Assembly: GCA_002398825.1 (NCBI GenBank)
Contig: DHBS01000009.1
Location: forward strand, 32,378-72,893
Origin: Syntrophomonas sp. UBA4922
GTDB lineage: Bacteria > Bacillota > Syntrophomonadia > Syntrophomonadales > Syntrophomonadaceae
Direction of reading: 5' to 3'
DNA: 40,516 nt
The notes beneath the pieces are model-generated. The model was not told where the DNA came from, did no database searches, and was given only the letters and a program-made list of their open reading frames with translations. Shown one piece after another: positions 8,748 through 17,885 of the stretch (positions are counted from its first letter, which is position 1; each line of letters opens with the position of its first letter). A program made the translations under genes and the position numbers.

Positions 8748-9014
8748 GTGGCAAAAAGCAAAACTCCAGCCAAGAGAGCAAGACGGGCTGAAGCGAATCG
8801 TCTGAGAAACAAAGCCTATAGAAGCAGACTGAAAACTGCCGTAAAGAAATATGAAGAAGCATTACAGGGCGGCGACGCACAGACAACTCAGCAGAGCCTG
8901 ATCGCGGCAACCTCCCTTATCGATAAAAACGTATCCAAGGGGATTCTGCATAAGAACACAGCAGCCAGAAGGAAATCAGCTCTAGCAAGACGGTTTAACG
9001 CCATGGCTGAATAA
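8748..9014 (+). CDS. rpsT: Ribosomal protein S20 (bS20)
   Basis: Small-subunit ribosomal protein bS20, a primary binder of 16S rRNA. 88 aa, highly basic, with the family start AKSKTPAKRARRAEANRLRNKAYRSR (shown here only in part as AKSKTPAKRARRAEANR) and the end NTAARRKSALARRFNAM. The start is a GTG at 8748 with a strong Shine-Dalgarno AGAGGAGGTGA (8733-8743). It has its own promoter and a strong terminator, so it forms a single-gene unit between divergent spoIIP and convergent holA. Confidence 0.97.
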   Translation: MAKSKTPAKRARRAEANRLRNKAYRSRLKTAVKKYEEALQGGDAQTTQQSLIAATSLIDKNVSKGILHKNTAARRKSALARRFNAMAE

Positions 9015-9019
9015 GTTGA

Positions 9020-9047
9020 AAACCTGTCTAAAGGGCAGGTTTTTTTA
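9020..9047 (+). terminator. Terminator of rpsT
   Basis: AAACCTG (9020-9026), 9-nt loop, CAGGTTT (9036-9042), then a run of T to 9047. An A-run precedes the stem, so it may also act weakly for holA on the other strand. Confidence 0.85.
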
Positions 9048-9096
9048 TTTTCTGCATGACCGGCGCAGATCAAGACCGGGTTTAAACACCTCGTAA

Positions 9097-10083
9097 TCAA
9101 TGGGTCTGCCCGGTGCAAACCGCTATGATCAAGGCTTCCATCACAATCTTGCCATCCCGGCCGCTCTGTTTGAGATTTGTATCAGCCTCCAGGAATAACT
9201 CAAAGCAGCGCTTTAGATCCTCCCAGCTGTATCTGGCCGCAGAGGAGGCCATTTTCCTGACCGCAAAATCCCTGGCGCCGGTTTTTTTCGCGATTTCCGC
9301 CTGGCTCAGGCCCTGCTGGCTGTAATCCTTTACTTTTCCCAAGAGCACATACTGCCTGAGGATCATATACAGGAAGAAGGTGGGGTGTCCACCCTGGCGC
9401 AGCAGCTTATAATAGGCCATGAGGGCGTCCCGGGTGCGCCTGTTCAACAGGGCATCGGTCAGCTTGAAAACGCTGATCTCCGGTTGTTGATCAAGTTCTG
9501 CCGCTGCATCTTGCTCGGTGATGGTGGCCGGGCCGTTTTGCAGGCTCAATTTCCGCATTAACTGCTCCAGATAATACATGTCCTGCCCGCTGTTGGCCAA
9601 CAACCTTACCGCCTGCGGGGCTATAGGCTGATTTAGCCCCGCCGCCAGATCTCGAAGCCAGGCCTCCATTCCCTTGGCATCAGGTCTCACGCAGGCGGTT
9701 TTTTTCAGAACTTTGGCCAGCTTTTTCATTAAAGGGTGTGCCGATACATCCTCATCACTGGTGAAAATCACCACCTGGCCCGGTATGGGCTCACTGAGGA
9801 AAGCTGCCAGACCATCGACCAGTTGTTCCACTTTGGCTGCCTTGCGGCGGGTTTTGCCCAACCAGGAGGGCCTGCGGATCACCACCACCCGTTCCAGGGC
9901 GAAAAGCGGGCTGAAATCCAGCTGTTCCAGCAATTGCTCCGGGGTTAATTCGTCGGCGTCGATAAACACCACTTCAGGCTCGGCACCGCAGTTGCGGCCT
10001 AGCCCGGCCCTGACCCGCTCGATTTCTTTATCGATCAAATAGCGCTCCTGCCCGTAAATGAGCATAAGCTTGCTTTCCGTCAT
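9097..10083 (-). CDS. holA: DNA polymerase III delta subunit (clamp loader)
   Basis: Delta subunit of the clamp loader, which opens the beta clamp during replication (YqeN in B. subtilis). 328 aa. The N-terminus reads LIYGQERYLIDKEIERV, the degenerate AAA+ start typical of HolA. Further matches are LEQLDFSPLFALERVVVIRRP, VIFTSDEDVSAHPLMKKLAK, and the C-terminal collar helices with YLMILRQY-like (FLYMILRQYVLLGK) sequence. ATG at 10083 with AAGAAGG about 7 nt upstream. Its place between comEC and rpsT matches the B. subtilis comE region, although four unrelated genes now separate it from comEC. Confidence 0.92.
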   Translation of the reverse strand: MTESKLMLIYGQERYLIDKEIERVRAGLGRNCGAEPEVVFIDADELTPEQLLEQLDFSPLFALERVVVIRRPSWLGKTRRKAAKVEQLVDGLAAFLSEPIPGQVVIFTSDEDVSAHPLMKKLAKVLKKTACVRPDAKGMEAWLRDLAAGLNQPIAPQAVRLLANSGQDMYYLEQLMRKLSLQNGPATITEQDAAAELDQQPEISVFKLTDALLNRRTRDALMAYYKLLRQGGHPTFFLYMILRQYVLLGKVKDYSQQGLSQAEIAKKTGARDFAVRKMASSAARYSWEDLKRCFELFLEADTNLKQSGRDGKIVMEALIIAVCTGQTH

Positions 10084-10173
10084 AGGCAGCCTTCTTTCCT
10101 TAAATCCCCTGCCGGGGCCATCAAGCTACAAAACTATGATACCATAAGCGTATAGTCAGCAGTAATGTGATAA

Positions 10174-10202
10174 TTTACAGGTATTCGACATAACATTATG
10201 GT
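10174..10202 (+). promoter_or_regulatory. Candidate promoter of the COG2509 flavoprotein gene
   Basis: TTTACA (10174-10179), 17-nt spacer, TATGGT (10197-10202). It lies about 75 nt upstream of the ATG in the divergent gap between holA and this gene. Confidence 0.45.
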
Positions 10203-10276
10203 GAGACGAGCAATTCTTCAAAGAGGTCCCCAGGCCGAATCATGGACTTCTTCAGCGTAACGTGGGAGGAATATTT

Positions 10277-11653
10277 ATGCCGCATTATGATGTCATAATA
10301 ATAGGAGCCGGTCCGGCCGGCATCTTTACTGCCCTGGAACTTAGCCGCCGTTCCGGCTTAAAAGTTTTATTACTGGAAAAGGGCAAAAAGGTGCAGCAGC
10401 GCCATTGCCTGATTGGAGCCGGATTTGAAAGCTGCCAGAGCTGCGCGGTATGTTCGATCATGAGCGGCTGGGGAGGCGCGGGGGCCTTTTCAGACGGCAA
10501 ATTGACTTTGACCAGCGATTTTGGCGGCTGGTTGGCGGATTACATCGGCAGAACCCGTTTAGAAGCCTTAATTACATATGTAGATGACCTGTATGTCAAA
10601 CATGGCGCCCCGCCCAGGGTTTTTGGCCAGGATGATGCCAGAAGCCGCGAGATCGCCATGAATGTCGCCGCGGCAGGGTTGAAGCTGGTGCCGGCCCGGA
10701 TCCGTCATATGGGAACCGAGAACACCAAAACAGTATTGCAGGCCATGTATCAATACCTGGAACCACGGGTGGATATCCGCACCGGACTGGCGGTGGAAAA
10801 GATTCTGACCGAACAGGGACGGGTAATTGGAATCGCCACATCGGAGGAGACATTTTACTCGCGATTCGTTGTGGTCGCGCCGGGCCGCGAAGGCGCCCAC
10901 TGGTTTTTCCAAGAGGCTCAAAACCTGAATATCACCATGCTCAACAATCAGGTGGATATCGGGGTACGGGTGGAAGTCCCGGCGGTGGTCATGAAGGAAG
11001 TAACCGCCGCGGTATGGGAGCCTAAAATGCTGTTTAACACCAAAACCTTTGACGATATGGTAAGAACCTTTTGTGTCAACCCCAACGGCTACGTGGTTAT
11101 GGAAAACACCAACGGCATCATCACCGTTAACGGCCACTCCTACGCCAACAGCCAAAGCAGCAATACCAACTTCGCCCTTTTGATGAGCCAGGAATTTACC
11201 GAACCTTTCAATAAGCCCATCCTTTACGGGCGCTGTATCGCCAGCCTGGCCAATATGCTCAGCGGCAGTATCATCGTGCAGCGCTATGGCGATCTTAAAA
11301 GAGGCCGCCGCTCGACTCCGGAGCGTTTGGCCCGGAGCCTGGTAACTCCGACCCTGAAAGGGGCAGTTCCCGGAGATCTTTCCCTGGTTCTGCCCCACCG
11401 TTATCTGATAGGTATTATGGAATGCCTGGAGGCTCTGGATAAAGCCTTTCCCGGAGCAGCCTCCGATCATACCCTCCTATATGGAGTGGAAGCCAAATTC
11501 TACTCCGCCCGCCCCCAACTGGACAAGCAGCTGCGGACCCCCATCGAGGGGCTGTGGGCAATCGGCGACGGCGCCGGGGTAACCCGGGGACTGATTCAGG
11601 CCAGTGTTTCCGGGGTGGTTGCGGCTCAAGCCATAATGGAGCAATGTGGCTAA
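10277..11653 (+). CDS. FAD-dependent dehydrogenase, COG2509 type
   Basis: Uncharacterised FAD-dependent oxidoreductase of the COG2509 type. 458 aa from the ATG at 10277, chosen because GGGAGGA lies about 8 nt upstream; the longer frame from GTG 10262 would overlap that site. The N-terminal Rossmann motif is VIIIGAGPAGIFTALELSRR. Next comes a cysteine-rich stretch (CLIGAGFESCQSCAVCSI) and GWGGAGAFSDGKLTL, both typical of this group. The C-terminus has LWAIGDGAGVTRGLIQA, the second FAD-binding motif. The substrate is unknown. It stands alone, with an MBL-fold gene 135 nt downstream on the same strand; whether they are cotranscribed is unclear. Confidence 0.85.
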   Translation: MPHYDVIIIGAGPAGIFTALELSRRSGLKVLLLEKGKKVQQRHCLIGAGFESCQSCAVCSIMSGWGGAGAFSDGKLTLTSDFGGWLADYIGRTRLEALITYVDDLYVKHGAPPRVFGQDDARSREIAMNVAAAGLKLVPARIRHMGTENTKTVLQAMYQYLEPRVDIRTGLAVEKILTEQGRVIGIATSEETFYSRFVVVAPGREGAHWFFQEAQNLNITMLNNQVDIGVRVEVPAVVMKEVTAAVWEPKMLFNTKTFDDMVRTFCVNPNGYVVMENTNGIITVNGHSYANSQSSNTNFALLMSQEFTEPFNKPILYGRCIASLANMLSGSIIVQRYGDLKRGRRSTPERLARSLVTPTLKGAVPGDLSLVLPHRYLIGIMECLEALDKAFPGAASDHTLLYGVEAKFYSARPQLDKQLRTPIEGLWAIGDGAGVTRGLIQASVSGVVAAQAIMEQCG

Positions 11654-11788
11654 CCTCCGCTTTGCGGGAGCGTCCCCAATTGTCAACCAGAAGCTGCCCC
11701 ACCTGTGGGTCCGCTGTCCGGGCGGCTTGACACCCCTTATAATCCGGACTAGCATGGAAATGTAATGCCCAGCTGAAGGGGGATATAT

Positions 11789-12688
11789 ATGAAACTGACC
11801 AAGATTTCGGGAAACACTTACTTAATCCCGGGCCCTACCAATGCCGGGGTATTTGTGTTCAAAGACAAATACGCCCTGCTTGTAGACAGCGGGGACGGCA
11901 ATCAGGATGCCCGCTCTTATGCGGATATCTTGAAGCAATCCGATCTGAACCTCAAGTATATCGTCAATACCCACGGGCATCACGACCACTGGGGGGGCAA
12001 CAACTATCTTCAGGAGCATCACCCCGGCTGCATTTTCTACGCCTCAGAGCAAAGCGCCCTGTTTATCGAAAATGGCTTTCTATTCCCGCTGTACATTTAT
12101 GGCGGCAATCCGCCCGCAACCCTGGTGAGAGGAGTGGGAGGCAGCAAGTCCGGCCATATCGATCATCGCCTCAACCCGGGACCCATCCGGATCAATGACG
12201 AAAAGTTCGAAATTGTCCCCTTACCCGGCCATGCATTGGGTCAGATAGGAATCGCTACCCGGGAGCGGGTCTGTTTCCTGGGGGATGCGTTATTCAGCCA
12301 GGAAATCCTGGACAAGTACCGTTTCCCGTTCTTATTGGATGTGGCCGCACAGTACCGCACCATGAACTCCATCCTGGAACTGCCTTACGATCTATTTGTC
12401 CTGGGGCACGCGGAAACGGTCTATACCGCCCAACAGATTCCGGGTTTGGTCGAATTTAACCGCTCCCGGCTCGATCACTGCATGGAACTGCTCCTGGATT
12501 TGCTGCAGCAGCCCAAAACCAGGGAGGAATTACTGGAAGAAATTATCATACTCGAAGATTTGCAACCGGATTTTCATGAATACTGCCTTTTACACTCCAC
12601 CCTGGGAGGCATGATCAGCCATTTGATGCTTAACAGCGGATTAGACCTGCAGCTGGAGAATGGCAAGGCCTACTATTACCAGAAATAA
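11789..12688 (+). CDS. Metallo-beta-lactamase-fold hydrolase
   Basis: Putative metal-dependent hydrolase of the metallo-beta-lactamase superfamily, 299 aa. The zinc motif NTHGHHDHWGG (HxHxDH, near residues 57-67) is intact, followed by LPGHALGQIGI (third histidine) and FLGDALFS (bridging aspartate). The C-terminal about 90 residues are helical and outside the catalytic core. ATG at 11789 has AAGGGGG about 6 nt upstream. The substrate cannot be told; glyoxalase II-like or other thioester or phosphodiester activities are possible. Its 3' end overlaps the convergent MATE gene by 13 nt. Confidence 0.82.
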   Translation: MKLTKISGNTYLIPGPTNAGVFVFKDKYALLVDSGDGNQDARSYADILKQSDLNLKYIVNTHGHHDHWGGNNYLQEHHPGCIFYASEQSALFIENGFLFPLYIYGGNPPATLVRGVGGSKSGHIDHRLNPGPIRINDEKFEIVPLPGHALGQIGIATRERVCFLGDALFSQEILDKYRFPFLLDVAAQYRTMNSILELPYDLFVLGHAETVYTAQQIPGLVEFNRSRLDHCMELLLDLLQQPKTREELLEEIIILEDLQPDFHEYCLLHSTLGGMISHLMLNSGLDLQLENGKAYYYQK

Positions 12689-14112
12689 AATCCCTGCCAG
12701 CGCAGCCAGGCCCACAGCCGTTTAGCCCAGGCTCCGCTGCGAATCAGAAAGAAGATAGGGGTTTGTCGGCCCGGCTGTAATTCTTTCCACAGCGCTCCCC
12801 AGAAGACCAGAAATATCCCGGTTGAAAGCAGTTCCGAGAGAGTGAAAGCCAGCCATACGCCGTTCAGGCCCAGATAATGCGGCAGCCATATCAACCCGGG
12901 CAGGAAAAACAAGACCTGGCGGGCTAATGAGAGCCACATCGCAGCCATCCCTTTGCCAATTGCCTGCAGTACCGTACTGAGGATGATAATCGGCCCCACC
13001 ACGGGAAGGACCAGGGTTCCCAGGCGCAGCGATGCAACTGCTATCATAGTCAAACGGGCGTCCTGGGAAAAGAAACCCACAATCCATTGCGGATAAAGCT
13101 GCATCGCCAGCCAGCCCAGGCTCATGATAACAACCGCCAGGGTGGAAGCCTTAACCATCACTTCTTTTACCCGTTCAAAACGCCCCGCGCCAAAGGCAAA
13201 GGAAGCAATAGGCATTGTCCCTTGCAAAAGCCCCCCTACCGGCATAAATACCAGGGAACGAATGCGCAGGAATATACCCAGTGCGGCTACAGCTTCAAAG
13301 CTGAAATGGGCCAGGATACGATTCATGTAGACCATGACCAGAACGCCTACCAATTCCATAACCAGAGCCGGAAATCCCACCTTGTAGATGGCCAGGAAGA
13401 TGCGCGGCCGCAGCCGGAAATGCCTTATAGACCAGCTTAAATAGGTCCGCTTGCGCATCATCACCGCAATCATCATGGCCATGCTGCCCGCCTGGGCCAA
13501 CAGCCCCGCCCAGGCCGCACCGTTTAGCCCCATGGCCGGCACCGGGCCTGCCCCGAAGATAAAAACCGGATCCAGAATCACATTGAGGATGATGCCGGCC
13601 AGACTTGCTGCTACAGGCAGAACCGTGTCTCCTTCCCCCTGCAGGATATTGCCCAGCACGATCTGCACCATAGCGAACAGCGAACCCGGCAAGGCGATGC
13701 TCAAGTAGCCCTTGCTAAGAGCGAGGGTCTCCGGGGTGCAGCCGAAAAGGATCAGCAGCGGCTCCTGATAGCGGTAGCCAAACCATAGAAAAACAATGCT
13801 GTAGACCAGGATGATCGCTATGCCGTGCCAGGCGATATTATCGCCATGCTGGTATTCCCCGCACCCCAGCATGCGGCCTATGAGCGAAGTCAGCCCGGTT
13901 CCGGTGGCCGCGGCTATGGAAACGATCAACACCTGCAAAGGCAGACACAGGGTTAAAGCCGCCAGGGCAGCGGCCCCCAGCCGGGCGACAAAGTAAGTGT
14001 CAGCCAGGCTGAATAAGGCGTATAGAACCATCCCGCCCATGGCCGGGCAGGATAATCTAAGCAGCAAGAAGCCGACTTTATTTTGCAGCAGATCAGCGTT
14101 TTGGATTTGCAT
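12676..14112 (-). CDS. MATE family efflux transporter
   Basis: Multidrug and toxin extrusion (MATE, MOP superfamily) protein, 478 aa with about 12 hydrophobic segments. The N-terminal repeat starts LLLRLSCPAMGGMVLYALFSLADTYFVARLG, the characteristic first-helix region. ATGTGLTSLIGRMLG and GEGDTVLPVAASLAGIILNVILDPVFIFG match the conserved part of the first repeat. These proteins couple Na+ or H+ influx to drug or metabolite export; the substrate is unknown. ATG at 14112 is preceded by GGCAGGGGGCG, a close but usable Shine-Dalgarno. It is convergent with the MBL gene and divergent from the deaminase gene. Confidence 0.9.
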   Translation of the reverse strand: MQIQNADLLQNKVGFLLLRLSCPAMGGMVLYALFSLADTYFVARLGAAALAALTLCLPLQVLIVSIAAATGTGLTSLIGRMLGCGEYQHGDNIAWHGIAIILVYSIVFLWFGYRYQEPLLILFGCTPETLALSKGYLSIALPGSLFAMVQIVLGNILQGEGDTVLPVAASLAGIILNVILDPVFIFGAGPVPAMGLNGAAWAGLLAQAGSMAMMIAVMMRKRTYLSWSIRHFRLRPRIFLAIYKVGFPALVMELVGVLVMVYMNRILAHFSFEAVAALGIFLRIRSLVFMPVGGLLQGTMPIASFAFGAGRFERVKEVMVKASTLAVVIMSLGWLAMQLYPQWIVGFFSQDARLTMIAVASLRLGTLVLPVVGPIIILSTVLQAIGKGMAAMWLSLARQVLFFLPGLIWLPHYLGLNGVWLAFTLSELLSTGIFLVFWGALWKELQPGRQTPIFFLIRSGAWAKRLWAWLRWQGFYFW

Positions 14113-14241
14113 CGCCCCCTGCCATAAAACTATGAAATCCCGGTTAAGAATAGTATGATGGATTTAACCGGCCTGCATTTTCTGTATAAAGGAGAAAATT
14201 AAACCATACCGCAAATCATTATGCAGACAGGAGGCTTTAGC

Positions 14242-15567
14242 ATGGCCTTATTGATAAAAAACGGCCTGGTCGTAACTATGAACCCGCAAAGGGAGGTTCT
14301 CTCCGCTGACATATACATCGAGCAGGACCGGATTACAGCTATTGAGCCCGACAGCGGCCTGGCCGCCGAAACCGTCATTGATGCCGCGGGCAAACTGGTT
14401 ATTCCCGGGCTGGTGCAGACCCACGTGCACTTGTGCCAGGCCCTGTTTCGCGGCATGGCTGATGACATGGAGCTGTTGGATTGGCTTATGAAACGCATCT
14501 GGCCACTAGAAGGCAGTCATGATGAGGATTCCCTATATTATTCGGCCCTTTTGGGCTGCGCCGAACTCTTGCGCGGGGGCACCACCGGCATTGTCGATAT
14601 GGGTACGGTCAACCACACCGAAGCGATTTTCCAGGCAGTTGAAAAGGCAGGGATTCGTTACCTGGGAGGAAAATGCCTCATGGACTGCGGCCAGGAAGTG
14701 CCTAAAAACCTTGTGGATGATTCCCGCAGAGCCATCGATGAAAGCATGGCCTTGTACCAGCGCTGGAACGGCCGCCGCGATAACCGCATCCGCTACTGTT
14801 TTTGCCCCCGTTTCGCGCTTTCCTGCAGCGACCGGCTGTTAAAGGAAGTAGCCCGGATTGCGGCTGCCGAAAACATACCGGTACATACCCATGCCTCGGA
14901 AAACCGCGACGAAGTCCGGCTGGTAGAAGAGCAGCGCGGGCTTCCCAACGTACTGTATCTGGAACGCCTGGGCCTGACCGGCCCCAACCTTATTCTGGCT
15001 CATTGCATACACCTCTGGGATATAGAACAGGACTTACTGGCACAGAGTGGGACCCATATTGCCCATTGCCCGGGATCGAACCTGAAGCTGGCTTCAGGCA
15101 TCGCACCTATCCCCGACCTCCTCAACCGGGGTGCCCGTGTATCCCTGGGAGCCGATGGCGCTCCCTGCAACAACCTGATGAGTATGTTCAGCGAGATGCG
15201 CCTGGCCGCCTTAATTCATAAACCTATCCATGGCCCTCTGAGCATGCCTGCTGAAACGGTCTTTGCCATGGCCACCATCTCCGGGGCCGAAGCCATGGGT
15301 CTGGCCGACCAGATCGGCAGCCTGGAAGTGGGCAAAAAGGCAGATATGGCCGTTGTTTCCCTCTCCCCGTGGCACCACTATCCTCCACAGGGCGCCGGCG
15401 TTTATTCACATCTGGTTTATCAAGCTATGGCGACTGATGTTGACGCAACTATAGTTGACGGGCAATTACTCATGCAAAACGGGCAGTTCCTGACCATCCC
15501 CGAAGCCGAGGTAAGGCAGAATACCGCCAAATCCCTGGACCGGGTGCGGCAGCGCTGCGGGCTTTAG
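14242..15567 (+). CDS. Amidohydrolase, probable 5'-deoxyadenosine deaminase (MTA/SAH deaminase family)
   Basis: Metal-dependent deaminase of the amidohydrolase superfamily (TRZ/ATZ branch). 441 aa from ATG 14242, which has AGGAGG 7 nt upstream; an ATG at 14221 is possible but lacks a site. Metal-binding signatures are QTHVHLCQALFRG (HxH), HTHASENRDE, LAHCIHLW and SLGADGAPCNN (aspartate). The wording DDMELLDWLMKRIWPLEG and LGADGAPCNN resembles enzymes named 5'-deoxyadenosine deaminase more than classic MTA deaminases, from memory of the family. Such an enzyme would clear 5'-deoxyadenosine made by radical SAM enzymes, two of which lie in this window (hemW, the gene at 36852). It could equally act on MTA or S-adenosylhomocysteine. 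Confidence 0.85.
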   Translation: MALLIKNGLVVTMNPQREVLSADIYIEQDRITAIEPDSGLAAETVIDAAGKLVIPGLVQTHVHLCQALFRGMADDMELLDWLMKRIWPLEGSHDEDSLYYSALLGCAELLRGGTTGIVDMGTVNHTEAIFQAVEKAGIRYLGGKCLMDCGQEVPKNLVDDSRRAIDESMALYQRWNGRRDNRIRYCFCPRFALSCSDRLLKEVARIAAAENIPVHTHASENRDEVRLVEEQRGLPNVLYLERLGLTGPNLILAHCIHLWDIEQDLLAQSGTHIAHCPGSNLKLASGIAPIPDLLNRGARVSLGADGAPCNNLMSMFSEMRLAALIHKPIHGPLSMPAETVFAMATISGAEAMGLADQIGSLEVGKKADMAVVSLSPWHHYPPQGAGVYSHLVYQAMATDVDATIVDGQLLMQNGQFLTIPEAEVRQNTAKSLDRVRQRCGL

Positions 15568-15571
15568 TCTG

Positions 15572-17860
15572 TCAGCTCCCCGGTTTGAAAGTCTGCAGCT
15601 GCAATTCTTGCCCATCGCTGCTAAAGGTTATGAGGCCATCCCGGTCAGTTCGCAAAAGCCTGGCGCCGCCCTTCTCAATATCCCGCAGGACTTCCTGATG
15701 CGGATGCCCAAAAGCATTATTGCCTACCGACAATACCAGCCATTGTGCAGCCCTGTCCAGGTCGGTGCACCAGGAGTAGCGGCTGCCGTGATGAGGCGCC
15801 TTGACGATAAGGCTCTTCTCCCGGTGCTGATGCAGTATCTTCTCCAAATTTTCCTTGCTCTGATCACCGGTAAGTAAGGCGGAAAATTCCCCAAACCGGC
15901 AATGCAAGACCAGGGACTGGTCATTTGTCTCCGTCCCCGCCGCTTCTGTCCCGGGCGGATACCATACCGACAGGGTCATCCCGTCCAGGTTCATGGTCTG
16001 CCCCTGTTTCAAGGCTAATACCCCGCTCCCTTGTTGGTTGGCCAGATCGAGCAGGTTTTGCGTTAGATGCTCCTGGGTAGAAACAGCCGCCACACCTACA
16101 TGATCCACCTTGCGGTCCTGCATGACCGCTAACAGTCCCTGCATATGATCCACATCGGGATGGGTATTGATGACCATAAAAAGCCGGTTCACTCCCAGAT
16201 GATTCAGATAGGGCAGTACTTTGCGTCTCCCCACATCGCTAAACAGACTGCCCCCGCCGTCGATAAGCACAAAGCGGTTGCGGGGGCTTTTGATCAAAAT
16301 GCTGTCCCCCTGCCCCACATCTATAAAAGTAACCTGGACCTGGCCTTTTTGAAACCACCACGGCGGTACGAGCAGCAATAATACTGCGCTGCTCATTACC
16401 AGAACAGGTCTTAAGACTTGTTTCCGGCTTGCTTTAGCCCTTAAACCCAACAACAGCCACAGCAGGCCGGCGAAATAACATCCCACTACCGCCGGCGGCG
16501 GGGTGGCCACCAGCCAGTAGGCCAGGGGCATGGTTTTGCATAAGGAATTGATCGATAACAGCAGGTAGGCACAAAACCCGGTAGGTATCAGCAAAAGGGA
16601 CGACAGGAAAGGAAAGGGCAGAACCAGCAACAAGGCCACAAATCCTAGAATAACGATACCCCCTGCCAAATAGGTGGCCAGAAGGTTGCTTATTAACGAG
16701 ACCGGGGTAATGAGATGAAAATAATAGGCGATTAACGGCAATACTGCCAGCTGCGCGCAGACCGGCACCAGCAATAAGTCCCAAACCCGGCGCCGGATAT
16801 TCAAATAGCTTCTTACCGCCGGATATAAAGCCACCAATCCCCAGGTGGCCAGGAAGGAAAGCTGAAAGGAGATGGTAAATAGAGCGCAGGGGTCTAAAGC
16901 CAGAATGATTAACGCCGCCAGCCCCAGCCCGTTGCTAGGATTATGGCTCCTGCCCAGATAGGCTGCCAAAAGCGACAAAACAGCCATTATGACTGCGCGC
17001 TGCACTGAAATCGGCCAACCGGTAAGGCTGCTGTATAGAAGAATCACGAAAATGGTGACATAGAGTCCAACCCGGCGCGACAATTGTCCTGCTGCGATGA
17101 TAAGTGATGCAAATACAATGACAAAACCCACATTGATTCCGGACACGGCAAAAAGATGCACCAGTCCGGTTCTTTGAAAATCCTGATAGAGATCCTCATC
17201 CAGGTTGTCAATGATGCCCAAAACCATTGCCAATATAAGCGCGGCCTCGTCGGCTGGCAAAACTGCCCGGGTTTTTTCCACCATGCTGCTGCGCAGCAGG
17301 AAAGAGGGCGAAGGCATCTTGGTCTGATCAGGGTATTCCCGCAGGTCTTCGGGCTCCTCAACCTTCAGGAGGTAGTAAACATGGTGGCTGGAAAGATAGG
17401 CAGGATAGTTAAATTCCCCCGGGTTGCCGGGTGGTGCGGGCCTTTGCAAAATACCTTCAAGCTCTACCGCTGTGCCGGGTATGAGTTTGGCCTCGAAATT
17501 ACAAAACACCTGAATACGTTTCAGATAGGGGCTTTGCGCCTTGGTTTTTAGAATAAAACTGCTGCGCTGCTCCTGAACCCGGGGATATCCCGAAACGGTT
17601 CCAGAAATCACGGTGTTATCCTGGGGCAGCATATCGGACGCGGCGGGTAATTGATGCCAGCTGACATAAAGCCAACCTAAGGCCGCCAGAAGCAATGCGG
17701 CGATTATTTCGACACGCTGCGCTGGAAAGCGCCGGTATATCAGTATTGCCGTAATACCAAGCCCCAGCAGGGCTGCCCACCATGGCACGTACACCAGGGC
17801 GATGCCAGCCGCAAAATATGAAGCCTTCAGGATCCAGGAGCGGTTAAACGGGTTATCCAT
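15572..17860 (-). CDS. comEC: ComEC/Rec2 DNA-uptake channel protein
   Basis: Membrane channel for single-stranded DNA entry in natural transformation. 762 aa in the usual three parts. An N-terminal membrane segment and soluble domain (about 1-210) include the start NRSWILKASYFAAGIAL. The central Competence domain (about 210-480) has GLVHLFAVSGINVGFVI and LTGWPISVQRAVIMA. The C-terminal metallo-beta-lactamase-like domain (about 505-755) has VTFIDVGQGDSILI, VINTHPDVDHMQG and VKAPHHGS, suggesting an active nuclease-type site. ATG at 17860 with a weak Shine-Dalgarno. It follows comEA by 25 nt, as one operon. comEB, present between them in B. subtilis, is missing. Convergent with the deaminase gene (4-nt gap). 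Confidence 0.95.
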   Translation of the reverse strand: MDNPFNRSWILKASYFAAGIALVYVPWWAALLGLGITAILIYRRFPAQRVEIIAALLLAALGWLYVSWHQLPAASDMLPQDNTVISGTVSGYPRVQEQRSSFILKTKAQSPYLKRIQVFCNFEAKLIPGTAVELEGILQRPAPPGNPGEFNYPAYLSSHHVYYLLKVEEPEDLREYPDQTKMPSPSFLLRSSMVEKTRAVLPADEAALILAMVLGIIDNLDEDLYQDFQRTGLVHLFAVSGINVGFVIVFASLIIAAGQLSRRVGLYVTIFVILLYSSLTGWPISVQRAVIMAVLSLLAAYLGRSHNPSNGLGLAALIILALDPCALFTISFQLSFLATWGLVALYPAVRSYLNIRRRVWDLLLVPVCAQLAVLPLIAYYFHLITPVSLISNLLATYLAGGIVILGFVALLLVLPFPFLSSLLLIPTGFCAYLLLSINSLCKTMPLAYWLVATPPPAVVGCYFAGLLWLLLGLRAKASRKQVLRPVLVMSSAVLLLLVPPWWFQKGQVQVTFIDVGQGDSILIKSPRNRFVLIDGGGSLFSDVGRRKVLPYLNHLGVNRLFMVINTHPDVDHMQGLLAVMQDRKVDHVGVAAVSTQEHLTQNLLDLANQQGSGVLALKQGQTMNLDGMTLSVWYPPGTEAAGTETNDQSLVLHCRFGEFSALLTGDQSKENLEKILHQHREKSLIVKAPHHGSRYSWCTDLDRAAQWLVLSVGNNAFGHPHQEVLRDIEKGGARLLRTDRDGLITFSSDGQELQLQTFKPGS

Positions 17861-17885
17861 GGCCTACCAGCCCCTGATCATCTCA

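Noticed and set aside
10568..11470. 300-codon open frame antisense to the COG2509 flavoprotein gene
   Set aside because: It mirrors the codon structure of the sense gene, lacks a ribosome-binding site, and its protein has no domain-like pattern.
11654..11690. Hairpin CTCCGC/GCGGGAG after the flavoprotein gene as a terminator
   Set aside because: The stem is short and imperfect and no T-run follows.
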